From Pseudomonas brenneri (GTDB taxonomy: Bacteria; Pseudomonadota; Gammaproteobacteria; Pseudomonadales; Pseudomonadaceae): a stretch of DNA of 64,000 nucleotides. The translations under genes and the position numbers were made by a program. The notes under the pieces were generated by a model. That model was given only the letters and a program-made list of their open reading frames with translations, did no database searches and was not told the DNA's origin. Shown here piece by piece: positions 19,467-29,725 of the stretch (positions are counted from its first letter, which is position 1; every line of letters begins with the position of its first letter). Location: the NCBI RefSeq assembly GCF_007858285.1, contig NZ_VFIL01000005.1:62001-126000 (forward strand), given 5' to 3'.

Positions 19467-19495
19467 CACTGCCGGCCCAGCGCCGGCAGTGCCTT
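19467..19495. terminator. Terminator between convergent genes
   Basis: CACTGCCGGC and GCCGGCAGTG form a ten-base stem with a five-base loop, followed on the plus strand by CCTTTTAC. It ends the small membrane protein gene just before the SelW-like gene's stop codon on the other strand. Confidence 0.75.
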
Positions 19496-19783
19496 TTACT
19501 GCACGCGATCGTTGTGGCCCAGGTCGCGCTGCGGATCAATCTGGTCGCGCACCCGTTGCTTGAGCACCTTGGCCTCCGGGAACCCGCCATCGGCCTTGCG
19601 CTCCCAGATCTGCACGCCGTCACAGGTAATCCGAAATGCCCCGCCGGTCGCCGGTTCCAGTGCCACTTTGCCGAGGTCGTCAGCAAACGTGCTCAGCAGT
19701 TCCTGGGCCAGCCACGCGGCGCGCAGCAGCCACTGGCACTGGGTGCAATAGGTGATAACAATCTCGGGCTTGGACGCAGACAT
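19496..19783 (-). CDS. SelT/SelW/SelH-family thioredoxin-like protein
   Basis: 95 residues starting MSASKPEIVITYCTQCQWLLRA. The CxxC in YCTQCQW sits at the first turn of a thioredoxin-like fold, as in the Rdx/SelW family, with both positions Cys rather than selenocysteine. ATELLSTF-type and GGAFRIT segments follow as in relatives. I chose ATG 19783 for the family length; GGAG lies 11 bases upstream. The role is probably redox-related; no partner is evident. Confidence 0.88.
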   Translation of the reverse strand: MSASKPEIVITYCTQCQWLLRAAWLAQELLSTFADDLGKVALEPATGGAFRITCDGVQIWERKADGGFPEAKVLKQRVRDQIDPQRDLGHNDRVQ

Positions 19784-19864
19784 AAAATGAAGAACTCCTG
19801 AGATGACGAGACAGGGGAATCGGATGGCTATAATACCGACCTTTGCCGTCCAGCCCCGAGATTG

Positions 19865-22057
19865 ATGATGCGCCGCCTGTTGTCCTGCCTGCTGCTGTGC
19901 CTGCTCCCTCTCCTTGCCCAAGCCGTTGAAGCACCACGCCCGAAGATCGGCCTGGTGCTCTCCGGCGGCGCCGCCCGTGGCCTGGCGCACATTGGTGTGC
20001 TCAAGGCCCTGGAGGAGCAAGGTATTCACATCGACGCCATTGCCGGCACCAGCATGGGCGCGGTGATTGGCGGGCTCTATGCGTCAGGCTACAAGATCGA
20101 CGAACTGGAAAAGCTCGCACTGAGCATCGACTGGCAACTGGCATTGTCCGATGCCCCGCCCAGGGAAGACGTACCGTTCCGGCGCAAGCAGGATGATCGG
20201 GACTTCCTGATCAAGCAGAAGCTGAGCTTTCGCGACGATGGCAGCCTCGGCCTGCCCCTGGGCGTGATCCAGGGCCAGAACCTGGCGCTGTTGCTCGAAA
20301 GCATGTTCGCCCACAGCAGCGACACCCGCGACTTCGACAAACTGCCAATCCCCTTTCGCGCCGTGGCCACCGATATCACCAGTGGCGAAAAAGTGGTGTT
20401 TCGCAAAGGCCACCTGCCCCAGGTGATTCGCGCCAGCATGTCGATCCCAGCGGTGTTCGCCCCGGTGGAGCTGGACGGCCGCCTGCTGGTGGACGGCGGC
20501 ATGACCGACAACATCCCCCTGGATGTGGCGCGGGAGATGGGGGTCGATATCGCCATCGTGGTGGATATCGGCACGCCGCTGCGCAGCCGCAAGCAACTGG
20601 CGACGGTGGTGGACGTACTCAACCAATCCATCACCCTGATGACCCGCAAGAACTCCGAAGAACAACTCAAGGCCCTGCAGCCCGGCGACGTGCTGATCCA
20701 GCCGCCATTGGCCGCTTATGGCGTGACCGACTTTGGCCGCGCCGAGGACATGATCGACGCCGGCTACCGCGCCACCCGCGCGCTGGATACCCGCCTGGCA
20801 CGCCTGCGCCCCACAGGCTCAGTGGATGCCGAACTGACCGCCGCCCGCACGCCCGGCCAACGTAACCCGATAGTGACCGCGATCAGGGTGGAGAACGACT
20901 CGAAAGTCGGCGACGACGTGATCCGCTACTACATCCGCCAGCCGATCGGCGAACCGCTGAACCTGGCCCGCCTGCAATCGGACATGGGCACCCTGTACGG
21001 CCTGGATTACTTCGAACAGGTGCAATACCGGGTAGTGAAGAAAGGTCCGGACAACACCCTGGTCATCAGCGCGCGCGGTAAACGCAGCGGCACCGACTAC
21101 CTGCGCCTGGGGCTCAACCTGTCCGATGATATGCGCGGTGACAGTGCCTTCAACCTTGGCGCCAGCTACCGCGTCAATGGCATCAACCGCCTCGGTGCCG
21201 AATGGCTGACACGGGTGCAGATCGGTGATCGCCAGGAGCTGTACAGCGAGTTCTATCAGCCGATGGATACCGGCTCACGCTATTTCGTCGCGCCCTATAT
21301 CAGCGCCCAGGCGCAAAACGTCGAACTGATCCTGGATAACGATCCGATCTCCGAATACCGTCTGGAACGCTATGGTTTTGGCCTGAACGTCGGCCGACAG
21401 ATTGGTAACAACGGCGAAATTCGCTTCGGCGTCGGCGAAGCCTGGGGCAAGGCCGATGTGCGCATCGGCGACCGCGACTTGCCAAGTGTGAGCTTCAGCG
21501 AGGGCTTCTATGAGCTCAAGTACTCGTTCGACTCCCTGGACAACGTGTACTTCCCCCACACGGGTGAGGATATTGGCCTGGCCTACCGTGAGTTCGAACC
21601 GGGCCTGGGCTCTGACCAGCGCTACCGGCAATGGGAGCTCAAGCTGGACAAGGCCATGAGCCACGGTCCGGACACCCTGGTGCTGGGCGGGCGCTATGGG
21701 CGCACTCTGGACGATTCGGACGTGGTGATCTCCAGCTTCCTGCTGGGTGGTGCGCGACAACTGTCAGGGTTCCGCCAGGATGCGATTTCCGGGCAGAACA
21801 TCAGCCTGATGCGCGCCGTCTACTACCGCCGCCTGACCCCACGTTCGTACTTGCCACTGGATTTCCCACTGTACCTGGGCGCCTCCCTGGAACGCGGGCG
21901 GGCGTGGAACAACGACAATGAATTCGACAGTGGCTACATCAATGCCGCGAGCATCTTCCTCGGGTTCGATACGCCGCTGGGGCCGTTGAATTTCAGCTAT
22001 GGGTTTAATGATGACAATCAGAAGGCGGTGTACCTGAACCTCGGCCAGACCTTCTAA
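19865..22057 (+). CDS. plpD: Patatin-like phospholipase with outer-membrane barrel (PlpD type)
   Basis: 730 residues: a signal peptide (to about residue 22), a patatin domain (about 27-330) with oxyanion SGGAARG, nucleophile Ser63 in GTSMG and Asp210 in DGGMTDN, then a POTRA-like segment (about 330-410) and a C-terminal 16-strand-type barrel ending LNLGQTF. This is the layout of the type Vd autotransporter PlpD of P. aeruginosa (728 residues), in which the lipase is displayed or released. The start could be TTG 19862, ATG 19865 or ATG 19868; none has a strong ribosome site. Confidence 0.92.
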   Translation: MMRRLLSCLLLCLLPLLAQAVEAPRPKIGLVLSGGAARGLAHIGVLKALEEQGIHIDAIAGTSMGAVIGGLYASGYKIDELEKLALSIDWQLALSDAPPREDVPFRRKQDDRDFLIKQKLSFRDDGSLGLPLGVIQGQNLALLLESMFAHSSDTRDFDKLPIPFRAVATDITSGEKVVFRKGHLPQVIRASMSIPAVFAPVELDGRLLVDGGMTDNIPLDVAREMGVDIAIVVDIGTPLRSRKQLATVVDVLNQSITLMTRKNSEEQLKALQPGDVLIQPPLAAYGVTDFGRAEDMIDAGYRATRALDTRLARLRPTGSVDAELTAARTPGQRNPIVTAIRVENDSKVGDDVIRYYIRQPIGEPLNLARLQSDMGTLYGLDYFEQVQYRVVKKGPDNTLVISARGKRSGTDYLRLGLNLSDDMRGDSAFNLGASYRVNGINRLGAEWLTRVQIGDRQELYSEFYQPMDTGSRYFVAPYISAQAQNVELILDNDPISEYRLERYGFGLNVGRQIGNNGEIRFGVGEAWGKADVRIGDRDLPSVSFSEGFYELKYSFDSLDNVYFPHTGEDIGLAYREFEPGLGSDQRYRQWELKLDKAMSHGPDTLVLGGRYGRTLDDSDVVISSFLLGGARQLSGFRQDAISGQNISLMRAVYYRRLTPRSYLPLDFPLYLGASLERGRAWNNDNEFDSGYINAASIFLGFDTPLGPLNFSYGFNDDNQKAVYLNLGQTF

Positions 22058-22088
22058 AACAGCCCTTGACCAATGTGGAGCGAACTTG

Positions 22089-22112
22089 TGTGGGAGCGGG
22101 CTTGCTCCCACA
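22089..22112. repeat. Single REP hairpin, likely terminator
   Basis: TGTGGGAGC and GCTCCCACA with a six-base spacer, followed by TTTT on the plus strand. It lies between the convergent plpD-like and MarR genes and can end plpD-like transcripts. Confidence 0.8.
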
Positions 22113-22135
22113 TTTTGATCAGCGGCGTAGTCGGC

Positions 22136-22570
22136 TCAGGTCTTTTCCAGATTAGCCAGGATGTGCCCGTGCACCCGCATGCACACCCGCATATCCTCTT
22201 CATCAACACCGACGAACAGTTCCTGGCGCAAGGCAGTAGCAATCGTCTCGATCTGCTCGATCAATGGCCGTGCGGTATCACACAGTACAATGCGCTTGGC
22301 ACGCCGGTCTTCCACCACAGCCTGGCGTTGCACCAGGCCCTGGCCTTCCAGGCTATCGAGCAAACGCGCCAATGTGGGCCCTTCCACCCCGACACTCTGT
22401 GCCAATTCGCGCTGGGTCGGCGCTTCTTCAAAGCGGGCAAGATGCAGCAGTACCAGCCAGCGTGCCTGGGACAAACCCAGCCCCGCCAGGCGGCGATCCA
22501 GTTCGGCGCGCCAGCCACGGGACATTTGCGCCAGCTGCATGCCAAAACGGTGTTGATCGGTTAACGGCAT
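22136..22570 (-). CDS. MarR-family transcriptional regulator
   Basis: 144 residues with a winged-helix domain: TQRELAQSVGVEGPTLARLLDSLEGQ is the recognition helix region and VVEDRRAKRIVLCD the wing. It is close to the SlyA/HosA-like part of the family. It lies alone, convergent with the patatin gene, and its upstream region has two overlapping palindromes that suggest autoregulation. The ligand and targets are unknown. Confidence 0.9.
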   Translation of the reverse strand: MPLTDQHRFGMQLAQMSRGWRAELDRRLAGLGLSQARWLVLLHLARFEEAPTQRELAQSVGVEGPTLARLLDSLEGQGLVQRQAVVEDRRAKRIVLCDTARPLIEQIETIATALRQELFVGVDEEDMRVCMRVHGHILANLEKT

Positions 22571-22606
22571 AAAAAACTCATGGGTTAGACTGAAAATAAA
22601 GTGTGG

Positions 22607-22625
22607 CTAATTATTAGTCAGCTAA
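22607..22625. promoter_or_regulatory. Candidate MarR operator
   Basis: CTAATTATTAG and the overlapping TTAGTCAGCTAA give two palindromes sharing TTAG, 37-55 bases upstream of the MarR gene start. AT-rich palindromes in this position are usual for MarR autoregulation. Confidence 0.5.
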
Positions 22626-22691
22626 GCATGACCCATGACAGTAGGCAAGGTTTGCAATGTACTGATTCGTTACATTGTCGTAATTGACGCA

Positions 22692-24821
22692 TCAAATCTC
22701 GAATTCCGACTGCAAAGCGGCCCGTACGCAGTACAAAACGCCCTCGGGCACCCGGCCGGTAAACAGCGGCGCTATATCGGAAACAGGTGGTAATTCGCCT
22801 TCGCCGTCGAGAAACGCGTCCTGGATTTCACCGAGCAAGTCTTCCGGCAAGTCGAGGGCCTGCTCCAGTGACAGTTGCTGCTTGCCGATGGACTCGGCCA
22901 GCAAGGTGTAGACGTTCTTTTCCGAGCACTGCAACTGCCCCGCAATCTGGATCGGTGTCATACCGGCACGGGCCAGGCTGATCAGCTCGTGGCGGATATC
23001 GGCGACTTCCTTCGGCGCCTCGGCCTGGCCGCCAAGGACTTCCAGGAAGGCCTGGCCATAACGCTCCAGCTTGCGCGCGCCAACACCACTGACCCTGGCC
23101 ATTTCGGCCATGGTGGTGGGCTGCTCGCGCAACATCTCCAGCAAGGTGGAGTCGGGGAAGATGACGTAAGGCGGCACGCTGTGCTCTTGCGCCAGCTTGC
23201 GGCGCAATGCACGCAGGGCTTCCCACTGTTCGCGTTCTTCGCCACGCACCAGTTGGCTGGCCTGGCTGGTGCTGTTGGACTTGGCAGTGGTCTGCGGCTT
23301 GAGGTCGCGGCGCAACTCCAGGCTGACCTCGCCCTTGAGCAGTGGCCGGCAACTGTCGTTCAGGCGCAAGCCGCCATAGCCTTCGAGGTCGATATCCACC
23401 AGGCCACGGGCCACCATCTGGCGGAACAGCGAGCGCCATTCGCCTTCGGCACGCGCCTTGCCCACGCCATACACCGACAGGTGCTGGTGACCAAAGCTGC
23501 GGATTTTTTCGTTGTCCTTGCCCAGCAGCACATCGACCAGATGACCAACACCATAACGCTGGCCGGTACGGAAGATCGCCGACAGGCCCTGGCGCGCCGG
23601 CTCGGTGGCATCCCAGGTCTGCACGCCGTCCACGCAGTTATCGCAATGCCCGCACGGCTGGGGCATGTCTTCGTCGAAATACGCGAGCAGGGTCTGGCGA
23701 CGGCAGCGGGTTTCTTCACACAGCGACAGCATGGCATCGAGCTTGTGCTGCTCCAGGCGCTTGTGGCGCTCATCGCCTTCGGAGTTCTGCAGCATCTGCT
23801 TGAGCATCACCACATCCTGCAGGCCGTAGACCATCCACGCGTCCGCCGGCAGGCCATCACGGCCGGCACGCCCGGTTTCCTGGTAGTACGCTTCAAGAGA
23901 CTTGGGCAGGTCCATGTGCGCGACAAAGCGCACGTTGGACTTGTCGATGCCCATGCCAAACGCAATGGTCGCCACCATGATCAGGCCCTCCTCGTTGAGG
24001 AAGCGCTTCTGATGATAGGCCCGCAACTCGTTGGGCAGGCCGGCGTGATACGGCAATGCGGGATAGCCCTGCTCACAGAGGAACGCGGCCACTTCATCGA
24101 CCTTCTTGCGCGACAGGCAGTAGACAATGCCGGCATCGCTGCGCCGCTCCGAAAGGAACGCCAGCAACTGCTTGCGCGGCTGCTCCTTGGGTACGATGCG
24201 ATAAAAGATATTGGGACGGTCGAAGCTGGAGAGAAAACGCTCGGCATTCTGCAGGTGCAGGCGCTCGACGATTTCTTCGCGGGTGCGCTTGTCGGCCGTG
24301 GCAGTCAGGGCGATGCGCGGCACATTGGGGAACAGTTCGGCCAGTTGCCCCAGTTGCAGGTATTCACGCCGGAAATCGTGACCCCATTGGGACACGCAGT
24401 GGGCCTCGTCGATGGCGAACAGGGAGATTTCCAGGCTCTGCAAAAACGCCAGCATCCGCGGCTGCACCAGGCGCTCGGGCGCCAGGTAGAGCATCTTCAC
24501 TTCACCACGGCGGATCCGCGCGGCCAGGTCGCGTTGCTGTTCGGCGCTCAGGGTCGAGTTCAATGCAGCGGCGGCGACACCCAGTTCTTCCAGGGTAGCC
24601 ACTTGATCGTCCATCAGCGCGATCAACGGCGAGACCACCACTGCCAGCCCTTCGCGCAACAATGCAGGCACCTGGAAGCACAACGACTTGCCGCCACCGG
24701 TAGGCATCAGGACCAGCGCATCACCACCGCTGGCCACGCGCTCAATGATCGCACCCTGGCGGCCACGAAAGCTGTCGTAGCCGAAGATGTCCTTGAGGAC
24801 GCGTTGAGCCTGTTCAAGCAT
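22692..24821 (-). CDS. recQ: ATP-dependent DNA helicase RecQ
   Basis: 3'-5' helicase of recombination and fork repair. 709 residues: helicase domains with Walker A TGGGKS (41-46) and DEAH (138-141, IDEAHC); motif VI in ETGRAGRDG; a zinc-binding cysteine cluster (CEETRCRR and CGHCDNC); the RQC winged helix; an HRDC domain (about 520-600) starting LRALRRKLA; and a further C-terminal segment of about 90 residues. I chose ATG 24821 because GGAG lies six bases before it; an upstream frame to 24920 is unconserved. Confidence 0.98.
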   Translation of the reverse strand: MLEQAQRVLKDIFGYDSFRGRQGAIIERVASGGDALVLMPTGGGKSLCFQVPALLREGLAVVVSPLIALMDDQVATLEELGVAAAALNSTLSAEQQRDLAARIRRGEVKMLYLAPERLVQPRMLAFLQSLEISLFAIDEAHCVSQWGHDFRREYLQLGQLAELFPNVPRIALTATADKRTREEIVERLHLQNAERFLSSFDRPNIFYRIVPKEQPRKQLLAFLSERRSDAGIVYCLSRKKVDEVAAFLCEQGYPALPYHAGLPNELRAYHQKRFLNEEGLIMVATIAFGMGIDKSNVRFVAHMDLPKSLEAYYQETGRAGRDGLPADAWMVYGLQDVVMLKQMLQNSEGDERHKRLEQHKLDAMLSLCEETRCRRQTLLAYFDEDMPQPCGHCDNCVDGVQTWDATEPARQGLSAIFRTGQRYGVGHLVDVLLGKDNEKIRSFGHQHLSVYGVGKARAEGEWRSLFRQMVARGLVDIDLEGYGGLRLNDSCRPLLKGEVSLELRRDLKPQTTAKSNSTSQASQLVRGEEREQWEALRALRRKLAQEHSVPPYVIFPDSTLLEMLREQPTTMAEMARVSGVGARKLERYGQAFLEVLGGQAEAPKEVADIRHELISLARAGMTPIQIAGQLQCSEKNVYTLLAESIGKQQLSLEQALDLPEDLLGEIQDAFLDGEGELPPVSDIAPLFTGRVPEGVLYCVRAALQSEFEI

Positions 24822-25095
24822 GAAAAACTCCAAATTCCACCGAAATCCCTCTGTACAGGCTGGTTGAAAAAGCGCGCCCGGCCGGAAAATAATCCGTAAG
24901 CGAACTTTTCCCGCAACCACCTCCGGCCTGCAGGGGCATCACAAAACGCGGCAGTATACCCGAGCACTCTGCGGCAAAGGGCGCCACTGACGAATAGCGG
25001 CCCATCTGAAAACCTTGCAAATATGCAGTGCGGCTGGCCTGCACGCTCAAGAAAGCCTAGAATTCAGCATCGTTTATTCCCAAGGTAGTCTTTCA

Positions 25096-25683
25096 ATGTC
25101 CTTCGCTGAGCAACTAAACCGCCTGCAAGCCTTCCTCGATGCCGATGAGCTGCATGACGAGGCGCTGGACTATGTGGCCGCCCACGGCTACCTGACCGCG
25201 CTGTCGATCTGCTCGGAGCCGGTACCTGATCGCGAATGGATCGACGCGCTGTTCGCCGAAGAACCTCATTACAAGGACGAGGCCCAGCGCACCGAAATCG
25301 AAGAAACCCTGGTCCAGCTCAAGGCCCACATCTCCCGCCAACTGGCGTCCGATGAAGAATTCGAGCTGCCATGCGACCTCGACCTCGGCGAGGAGCCGGA
25401 TGACTCCGACCTGCGCGGCTGGTGCATCGGTTTCATGGAAGGCGTGTTCCTGCGCGAAGCGGCCTGGTTCGAAACCGCCGAAGAAGAAGTCAGCGAAATG
25501 CTGCTGCCGATCATGGTCGGTTCCGGTCTGTTCGACGACCAACCTGAGTTCGCCGATATCGCCAGCGATGCCAACCTGATGGACGACATGATCGTACAGA
25601 TCCCGGAAGCACTGACCGCCCTGTACCTGCTGTGCAACGCCCCCGACGAAAAACCGGCGATCCTCAAGCCTCGCCACCACTGA
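25096..25683 (+). CDS. YecA/UPF0149-family protein
   Basis: 195 residues, strongly acidic. The motif LRGWCIGFMEGVFLREAAW and the helical N-terminus (MSFAEQLNRLQAFLDADEL, ALDYVAAHGYLTAL) place it in the UPF0149/YgfB-YecA family; the SEC-C zinc tail present in some YecA proteins is absent. The function is not established. The start at 25096 fits the family and has AAGG upstream. It lies downstream of, and divergent from, recQ and is followed closely by a DUF454 gene. Confidence 0.85.
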   Translation: MSFAEQLNRLQAFLDADELHDEALDYVAAHGYLTALSICSEPVPDREWIDALFAEEPHYKDEAQRTEIEETLVQLKAHISRQLASDEEFELPCDLDLGEEPDDSDLRGWCIGFMEGVFLREAAWFETAEEEVSEMLLPIMVGSGLFDDQPEFADIASDANLMDDMIVQIPEALTALYLLCNAPDEKPAILKPRHH

Positions 25684-25703
25684 GTCCCCCGCCCGTGGCG
25701 CCC

Positions 25704-26090
25704 ATGGGCAACCGTTCCCCGATTGTGCGCTACGCACTGCTGGCCATTGGCTGGTTGAGCGTCACACTCGGGGTGATCGGGATCTTCCTGCCGGTCTTGC
25801 CAACCACCCCCTTCCTGTTATTGGCTGCCGGCTGCTTTGCCCGCAGCTCACCGCGTTTCTACCACTGGCTGGTCAACCATCCGCGCCTGGGCCCCTGGAT
25901 TCGGGATTATCTGGATGGCAACGGCATCCCGCTCAAGGGCAAGGTGTACGCCATCGGCCTGATGTGGTTGAGCATCGGTCTGTCCTGTTACCTGGTGCCA
26001 TTGCCCTGGGCACGTGGATTCATGCTGACCAGTGCGGTGCTGGTGACAATCTACATCCTGCGCCAGAAAACCCTGCCGCCGCGATTGTAG
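25704..26090 (+). CDS. DUF454/YbaN-family inner membrane protein
   Basis: 128 residues with three or four hydrophobic segments. FLPVLPTTPFLLLAAGCFARSS is the family signature, and HPRLGPWIRDYLDG follows. The family has no settled function. The start is uncertain: ATG 25704 lacks a good ribosome site, and an in-frame GTG at 25695 is possible. It begins 20 bases after the preceding stop, so the two may be co-transcribed. Confidence 0.8.
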   Translation: MGNRSPIVRYALLAIGWLSVTLGVIGIFLPVLPTTPFLLLAAGCFARSSPRFYHWLVNHPRLGPWIRDYLDGNGIPLKGKVYAIGLMWLSIGLSCYLVPLPWARGFMLTSAVLVTIYILRQKTLPPRL

Positions 26091-26193
26091 GCCCCCCCTA
26101 CACGACCTTCGTCGACACTGACTAACCCCGAGCATCATGCGAGACTGTCGTCCCGGGCCTGGAAGCCTGGGTGTTCTTATGTCCGGAGTACTC

Positions 26194-29100
26194 ATGACGC
26201 TGTCCAGCGGGCTGATCGCCGCCGTTGCCCTGGCCTATATGGCCATTATGTTTGCCATCGCCTTCTACGGTGACCGCCGCCACGCGCCGCTGCCGCCACG
26301 GGTGCGTGCGTGGGTGTATAGCCTCTCGCTGGCGGTGTACTGCACCAGTTGGACCTTCTTTGGCGCTGTGGGCCAGGCCGCAGAACAATTGTGGGCATTT
26401 TTACCGATCTACCTGGGCCCCGTACTGCTGCTGGTGCTGGCGCCCTGGGTCCTGCAAAAGATGATTCTGATCAGCAAGCAGGAAAATATTACCTCCATCG
26501 CTGACTTTATCGCTGCGCGCTATGGCAAATCCCAGTCTCTGGCGGTGGTGGTGGCGCTGATCTGCCTGGTCGGCGTGCTGCCTTATATTGCCCTGCAACT
26601 CAAAGGCATCGTGCTGGGGGTCAACCTGCTGATTGGCGCCGGCGCCGATGCCACCGGCACACGGGCCCAGGACACCGCCCTGATCGTGTCCCTGGTGCTG
26701 GCGCTGTTCACCATTGTGTTCGGCACCCGCAACCTCGACGCCACCGAGCACCACCGTGGCATGGTGCTGGCGATTGCCTTTGAATCCCTGGTCAAGCTGT
26801 TCGCATTCCTCGCCGTCGGCGCGTTTGTCACCTACGGCCTGTACGACGGTTTCAACGACCTGTTCAGCCAGGCGATGCTCGCGCCGAGGCTGGAGGAATA
26901 CTGGAAAGAGACCGTCAACTGGCCGTCGATGGTGGTACAGACCGGCGTGGCGATGATGGCGATTATCTGCCTGCCCCGGCAGTTCCACGTCACCGTGGTG
27001 GAGAACATCGAGCCCCAGGACCTGCGCCTGGCCAAGTGGGTCTTCCCGGCGTACCTGGTGCTGGCCGCGCTGTTTGTGGTGCCGATTGCCCTGGGCGGCA
27101 AGATGCTGCTGCCAAGCTCAGTGCTGCCAGACTCCTACGTGATCAGCCTGCCCCTGGCCGAAGCCCATCCGGCCCTGGCGCTGCTGGCATTTATCGGCGG
27201 TGCTTCGGCAGCGACCGGTATGGTCATCGTCGCCAGTGTGGCGCTGTCGACCATGGTGTCCAACGATATGCTGCTGCCGTGGCTGCTGCGCCGCACCAAC
27301 GCCGAGCGCCCATTCGAAGTCTTCCGCCACTGGATGCTCTCGGTGCGCCGGGTCAGCATCGTGATTATTCTGCTGTTGGCCTATGTCAGCTATCGCCTGC
27401 TCGGCTCCACCGCCAGCCTGGCGACCATCGGCCAGATCGCCTTTGCCGCCGTAACCCAACTGGCACCGGCGATGCTCGGCGCGCTGTACTGGAAGCAGGC
27501 CAACCGTCGCGGCGTGTTTGCCGGCCTGGCGGCGGGCACCTTCCTGTGGTTCTACACCCTGGTGTTGCCGATTGCCGCCCATAGCCTGGGCTGGTCACTG
27601 GATATCTTCCCGGGGCTGGCCTGGCTGCATGGCAACCCGCTGGGGCTGCCGATCACACCGCTGACCCAGGGCGTGGTGCTGTCCCTGGCCGGTAACTTCA
27701 CCCTGTTTGCCTGGGTCTCGGTGCTGTCGCGCACACGGGTCTCGGAGCATTGGCAGGCCGGGCGGTTTATCGGCCAGGAAACCAGCCAGCGCGCCAGTGC
27801 GCGGTCCATGCTGTCGGTGCAGATCAATGACCTGTTGAGCCTGGCTGCGCGTTTTGTCGGCGAAGAACGGGCGCAGCAAAGCTTCATCCGTTTTGCCTAC
27901 CGCCAAGGCAAAGGTTTTAACCCCAACCAGAATGCCGACAACGACTGGATTGCCCACACCGAGCGGCTGCTGGCGGGCGTACTGGGTGCCTCATCCACGC
28001 GGGCGGTGGTGAAAGCGGCGATTGAAGGCCGCGAAATGCAGCTGGAGGACGTAGTCCGTATCGCTGACGAAGCCTCCGAAGTGCTGCAGTTCAACCGAGC
28101 GCTGTTGCAAGGCGCAATCGAGAACATCACCCAAGGCATCAGCGTGGTGGATCAGTCCCTCAAGCTGGTGGCCTGGAACCGCCGCTACCTGGAGCTGTTC
28201 AACTACCCCGACGGCCTGATCAGCGTCGGCCGGCCGATTGCCGACATTATCCGCTACAACGCCGAGCGCGGGCTGTGCGGCCCGGGCGAAGCCGAAGTCC
28301 ACGTGGCGCGGCGCCTGCACTGGATGCGCCAGGGCCGCGCGCATACCTCGGAACGGCTATTTCCCAACGGCCGGGTGATCGAACTGATCGGCAACCCGAT
28401 GCCGGGCGGCGGGTTTGTCATGAGTTTCACCGACATCACCGCCTTCCGCGAGGCCGAACAGGCCCTGACCGAGGCCAATGAAGGCCTGGAACAGCGGGTC
28501 ACCGAACGCACCCATGAACTGTCGCAACTCAATGTTGCCCTGACCGATGCCAAAGGCGTGGCCGAGTCGGCCAACCAGTCGAAAACCCGCTTCCTCGCCG
28601 CCGTCAGCCATGACCTGATGCAGCCCCTTAACGCGGCACGCCTGTTCTCCGCTGCCCTCTCCCACCAGAGCGAAGGCTTGTCCGGCGAGGCCCGGCAATT
28701 GGTGCAGCACCTGGACAGTTCGCTGCGCTCGGCCGAAGACCTGATCAGCGATTTGCTAGATATCTCGCGCCTGGAAAACGGCAAGATCAATCCCCAGCGT
28801 CAGCCGTTTGCCTTGAGTGAGTTGTTCGACGCACTGGGTGCGGAGTTCAAGGTGCTGGCCCAGGAGCAAGGCTTGCGCTTCCGCCTGCGTGGCAGCCGCT
28901 TGCGCGTCGACAGTGATATCAAGCTGCTGCGGCGGATTCTGCAGAATTTCCTGACCAACGCCTTCCGTTATGCCCACGGCCCGGTGCTGCTGGGTGTACG
29001 TCGGCGTCGCGGCGAACTGCGCCTGGAGGTGTGGGACCGTGGCCCGGGAATTCCGCTGGATAAACAGAAAGTGATCTTCGAAGAGTTCAAGCGCCTGGAC

Positions 29101-29664
29101 AGCCACCAGACCCGTGCCGAGAAGGGTCTGGGGCTTGGCCTGGCCATCGCTGACGGGCTGTGCCGCGTACTCGGCCACCGCTTGCGCGTGCGCTCGTGGC
29201 CCGGCAAAGGCAGCGTGTTCAGCGTCAGCGTACCGCTGGCCAAGGCGCAGACCCACTTGCAGGTACAAGCCGCGCCGGACAAGGGCCTGCCACTGAGTGG
29301 CGCCCAGGTGCTGTGCGTGGACAATGAAGACAGCATCCTGATTGGCATGCGCAGCCTGTTGAGTCGCTGGGGTTGCCAGGTCTGGACCGCACGCGACCAG
29401 GCGCAATGCGCGGCGTTGCTGGCCGAAGGCATGCGCCCGCAACTGGCCCTGGTCGATTACCACCTGGACCATGGCGAGACGGGGACCGAGTTGATGGGCT
29501 GGCTGCGTGCACAACTGGCGGAGCCGATTCCGGGGGTGGTGATCAGCGCCGATGGCCGGCCGGAGATGGTGGCCGAGGTGCACGCAGCGGGGCTGGACTA
29601 CCTGGCCAAGCCGGTGAAGCCGGCGGCGTTGCGGGCGCTGCTGAACCGGCATCTGCCTTTGTAA
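26194..29664 (+). CDS. Transporter-linked hybrid sensor histidine kinase
   Basis: 1156 residues joining a sodium/solute symporter-like domain (about 1-480, twelve or more helices) to a PAS domain (about 640-750, NITQGISVVDQSLK), a coiled linker, HisKA with His806 (AAVSHDLMQPLNAA), an HATPase (FLTNAFRYA, WDRGPGIP, GLGLGLAI) and a C-terminal receiver (about 1035-1155) with Asp1088 in ALVDYHLDHGETG and Lys in YLAKPVKP. The layout resembles CbrA but adds a receiver, and the length is close to P. aeruginosa PA3271. ATG 26194 is chosen because CGGAG lies five bases before it; upstream ATGs at 26137 and 26179 lack one. No response regulator gene lies beside it. The sensed solute is unknown. Confidence 0.93.
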   Translation: MTLSSGLIAAVALAYMAIMFAIAFYGDRRHAPLPPRVRAWVYSLSLAVYCTSWTFFGAVGQAAEQLWAFLPIYLGPVLLLVLAPWVLQKMILISKQENITSIADFIAARYGKSQSLAVVVALICLVGVLPYIALQLKGIVLGVNLLIGAGADATGTRAQDTALIVSLVLALFTIVFGTRNLDATEHHRGMVLAIAFESLVKLFAFLAVGAFVTYGLYDGFNDLFSQAMLAPRLEEYWKETVNWPSMVVQTGVAMMAIICLPRQFHVTVVENIEPQDLRLAKWVFPAYLVLAALFVVPIALGGKMLLPSSVLPDSYVISLPLAEAHPALALLAFIGGASAATGMVIVASVALSTMVSNDMLLPWLLRRTNAERPFEVFRHWMLSVRRVSIVIILLLAYVSYRLLGSTASLATIGQIAFAAVTQLAPAMLGALYWKQANRRGVFAGLAAGTFLWFYTLVLPIAAHSLGWSLDIFPGLAWLHGNPLGLPITPLTQGVVLSLAGNFTLFAWVSVLSRTRVSEHWQAGRFIGQETSQRASARSMLSVQINDLLSLAARFVGEERAQQSFIRFAYRQGKGFNPNQNADNDWIAHTERLLAGVLGASSTRAVVKAAIEGREMQLEDVVRIADEASEVLQFNRALLQGAIENITQGISVVDQSLKLVAWNRRYLELFNYPDGLISVGRPIADIIRYNAERGLCGPGEAEVHVARRLHWMRQGRAHTSERLFPNGRVIELIGNPMPGGGFVMSFTDITAFREAEQALTEANEGLEQRVTERTHELSQLNVALTDAKGVAESANQSKTRFLAAVSHDLMQPLNAARLFSAALSHQSEGLSGEARQLVQHLDSSLRSAEDLISDLLDISRLENGKINPQRQPFALSELFDALGAEFKVLAQEQGLRFRLRGSRLRVDSDIKLLRRILQNFLTNAFRYAHGPVLLGVRRRRGELRLEVWDRGPGIPLDKQKVIFEEFKRLDSHQTRAEKGLGLGLAIADGLCRVLGHRLRVRSWPGKGSVFSVSVPLAKAQTHLQVQAAPDKGLPLSGAQVLCVDNEDSILIGMRSLLSRWGCQVWTARDQAQCAALLAEGMRPQLALVDYHLDHGETGTELMGWLRAQLAEPIPGVVISADGRPEMVAEVHAAGLDYLAKPVKPAALRALLNRHLPL

Positions 29665-29666
29665 CG

Positions 29667-29711
29667 TGTGGGAGCTGGCTTGCCCTAATGCCACACAAGC
29701 CTGCTCCCACA
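29667..29711. repeat. REP-like hairpin between convergent genes
   Basis: TGTGGGAGC and GCTCCCACA bracket an imperfect inverted core (TGGCTTGC and GCAAGCC-like parts). It lies between the hybrid kinase and rmuC, which converge, and may end both transcripts. Confidence 0.75.
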
Positions 29712-29725
29712 TTGGGGTTCTGCGT

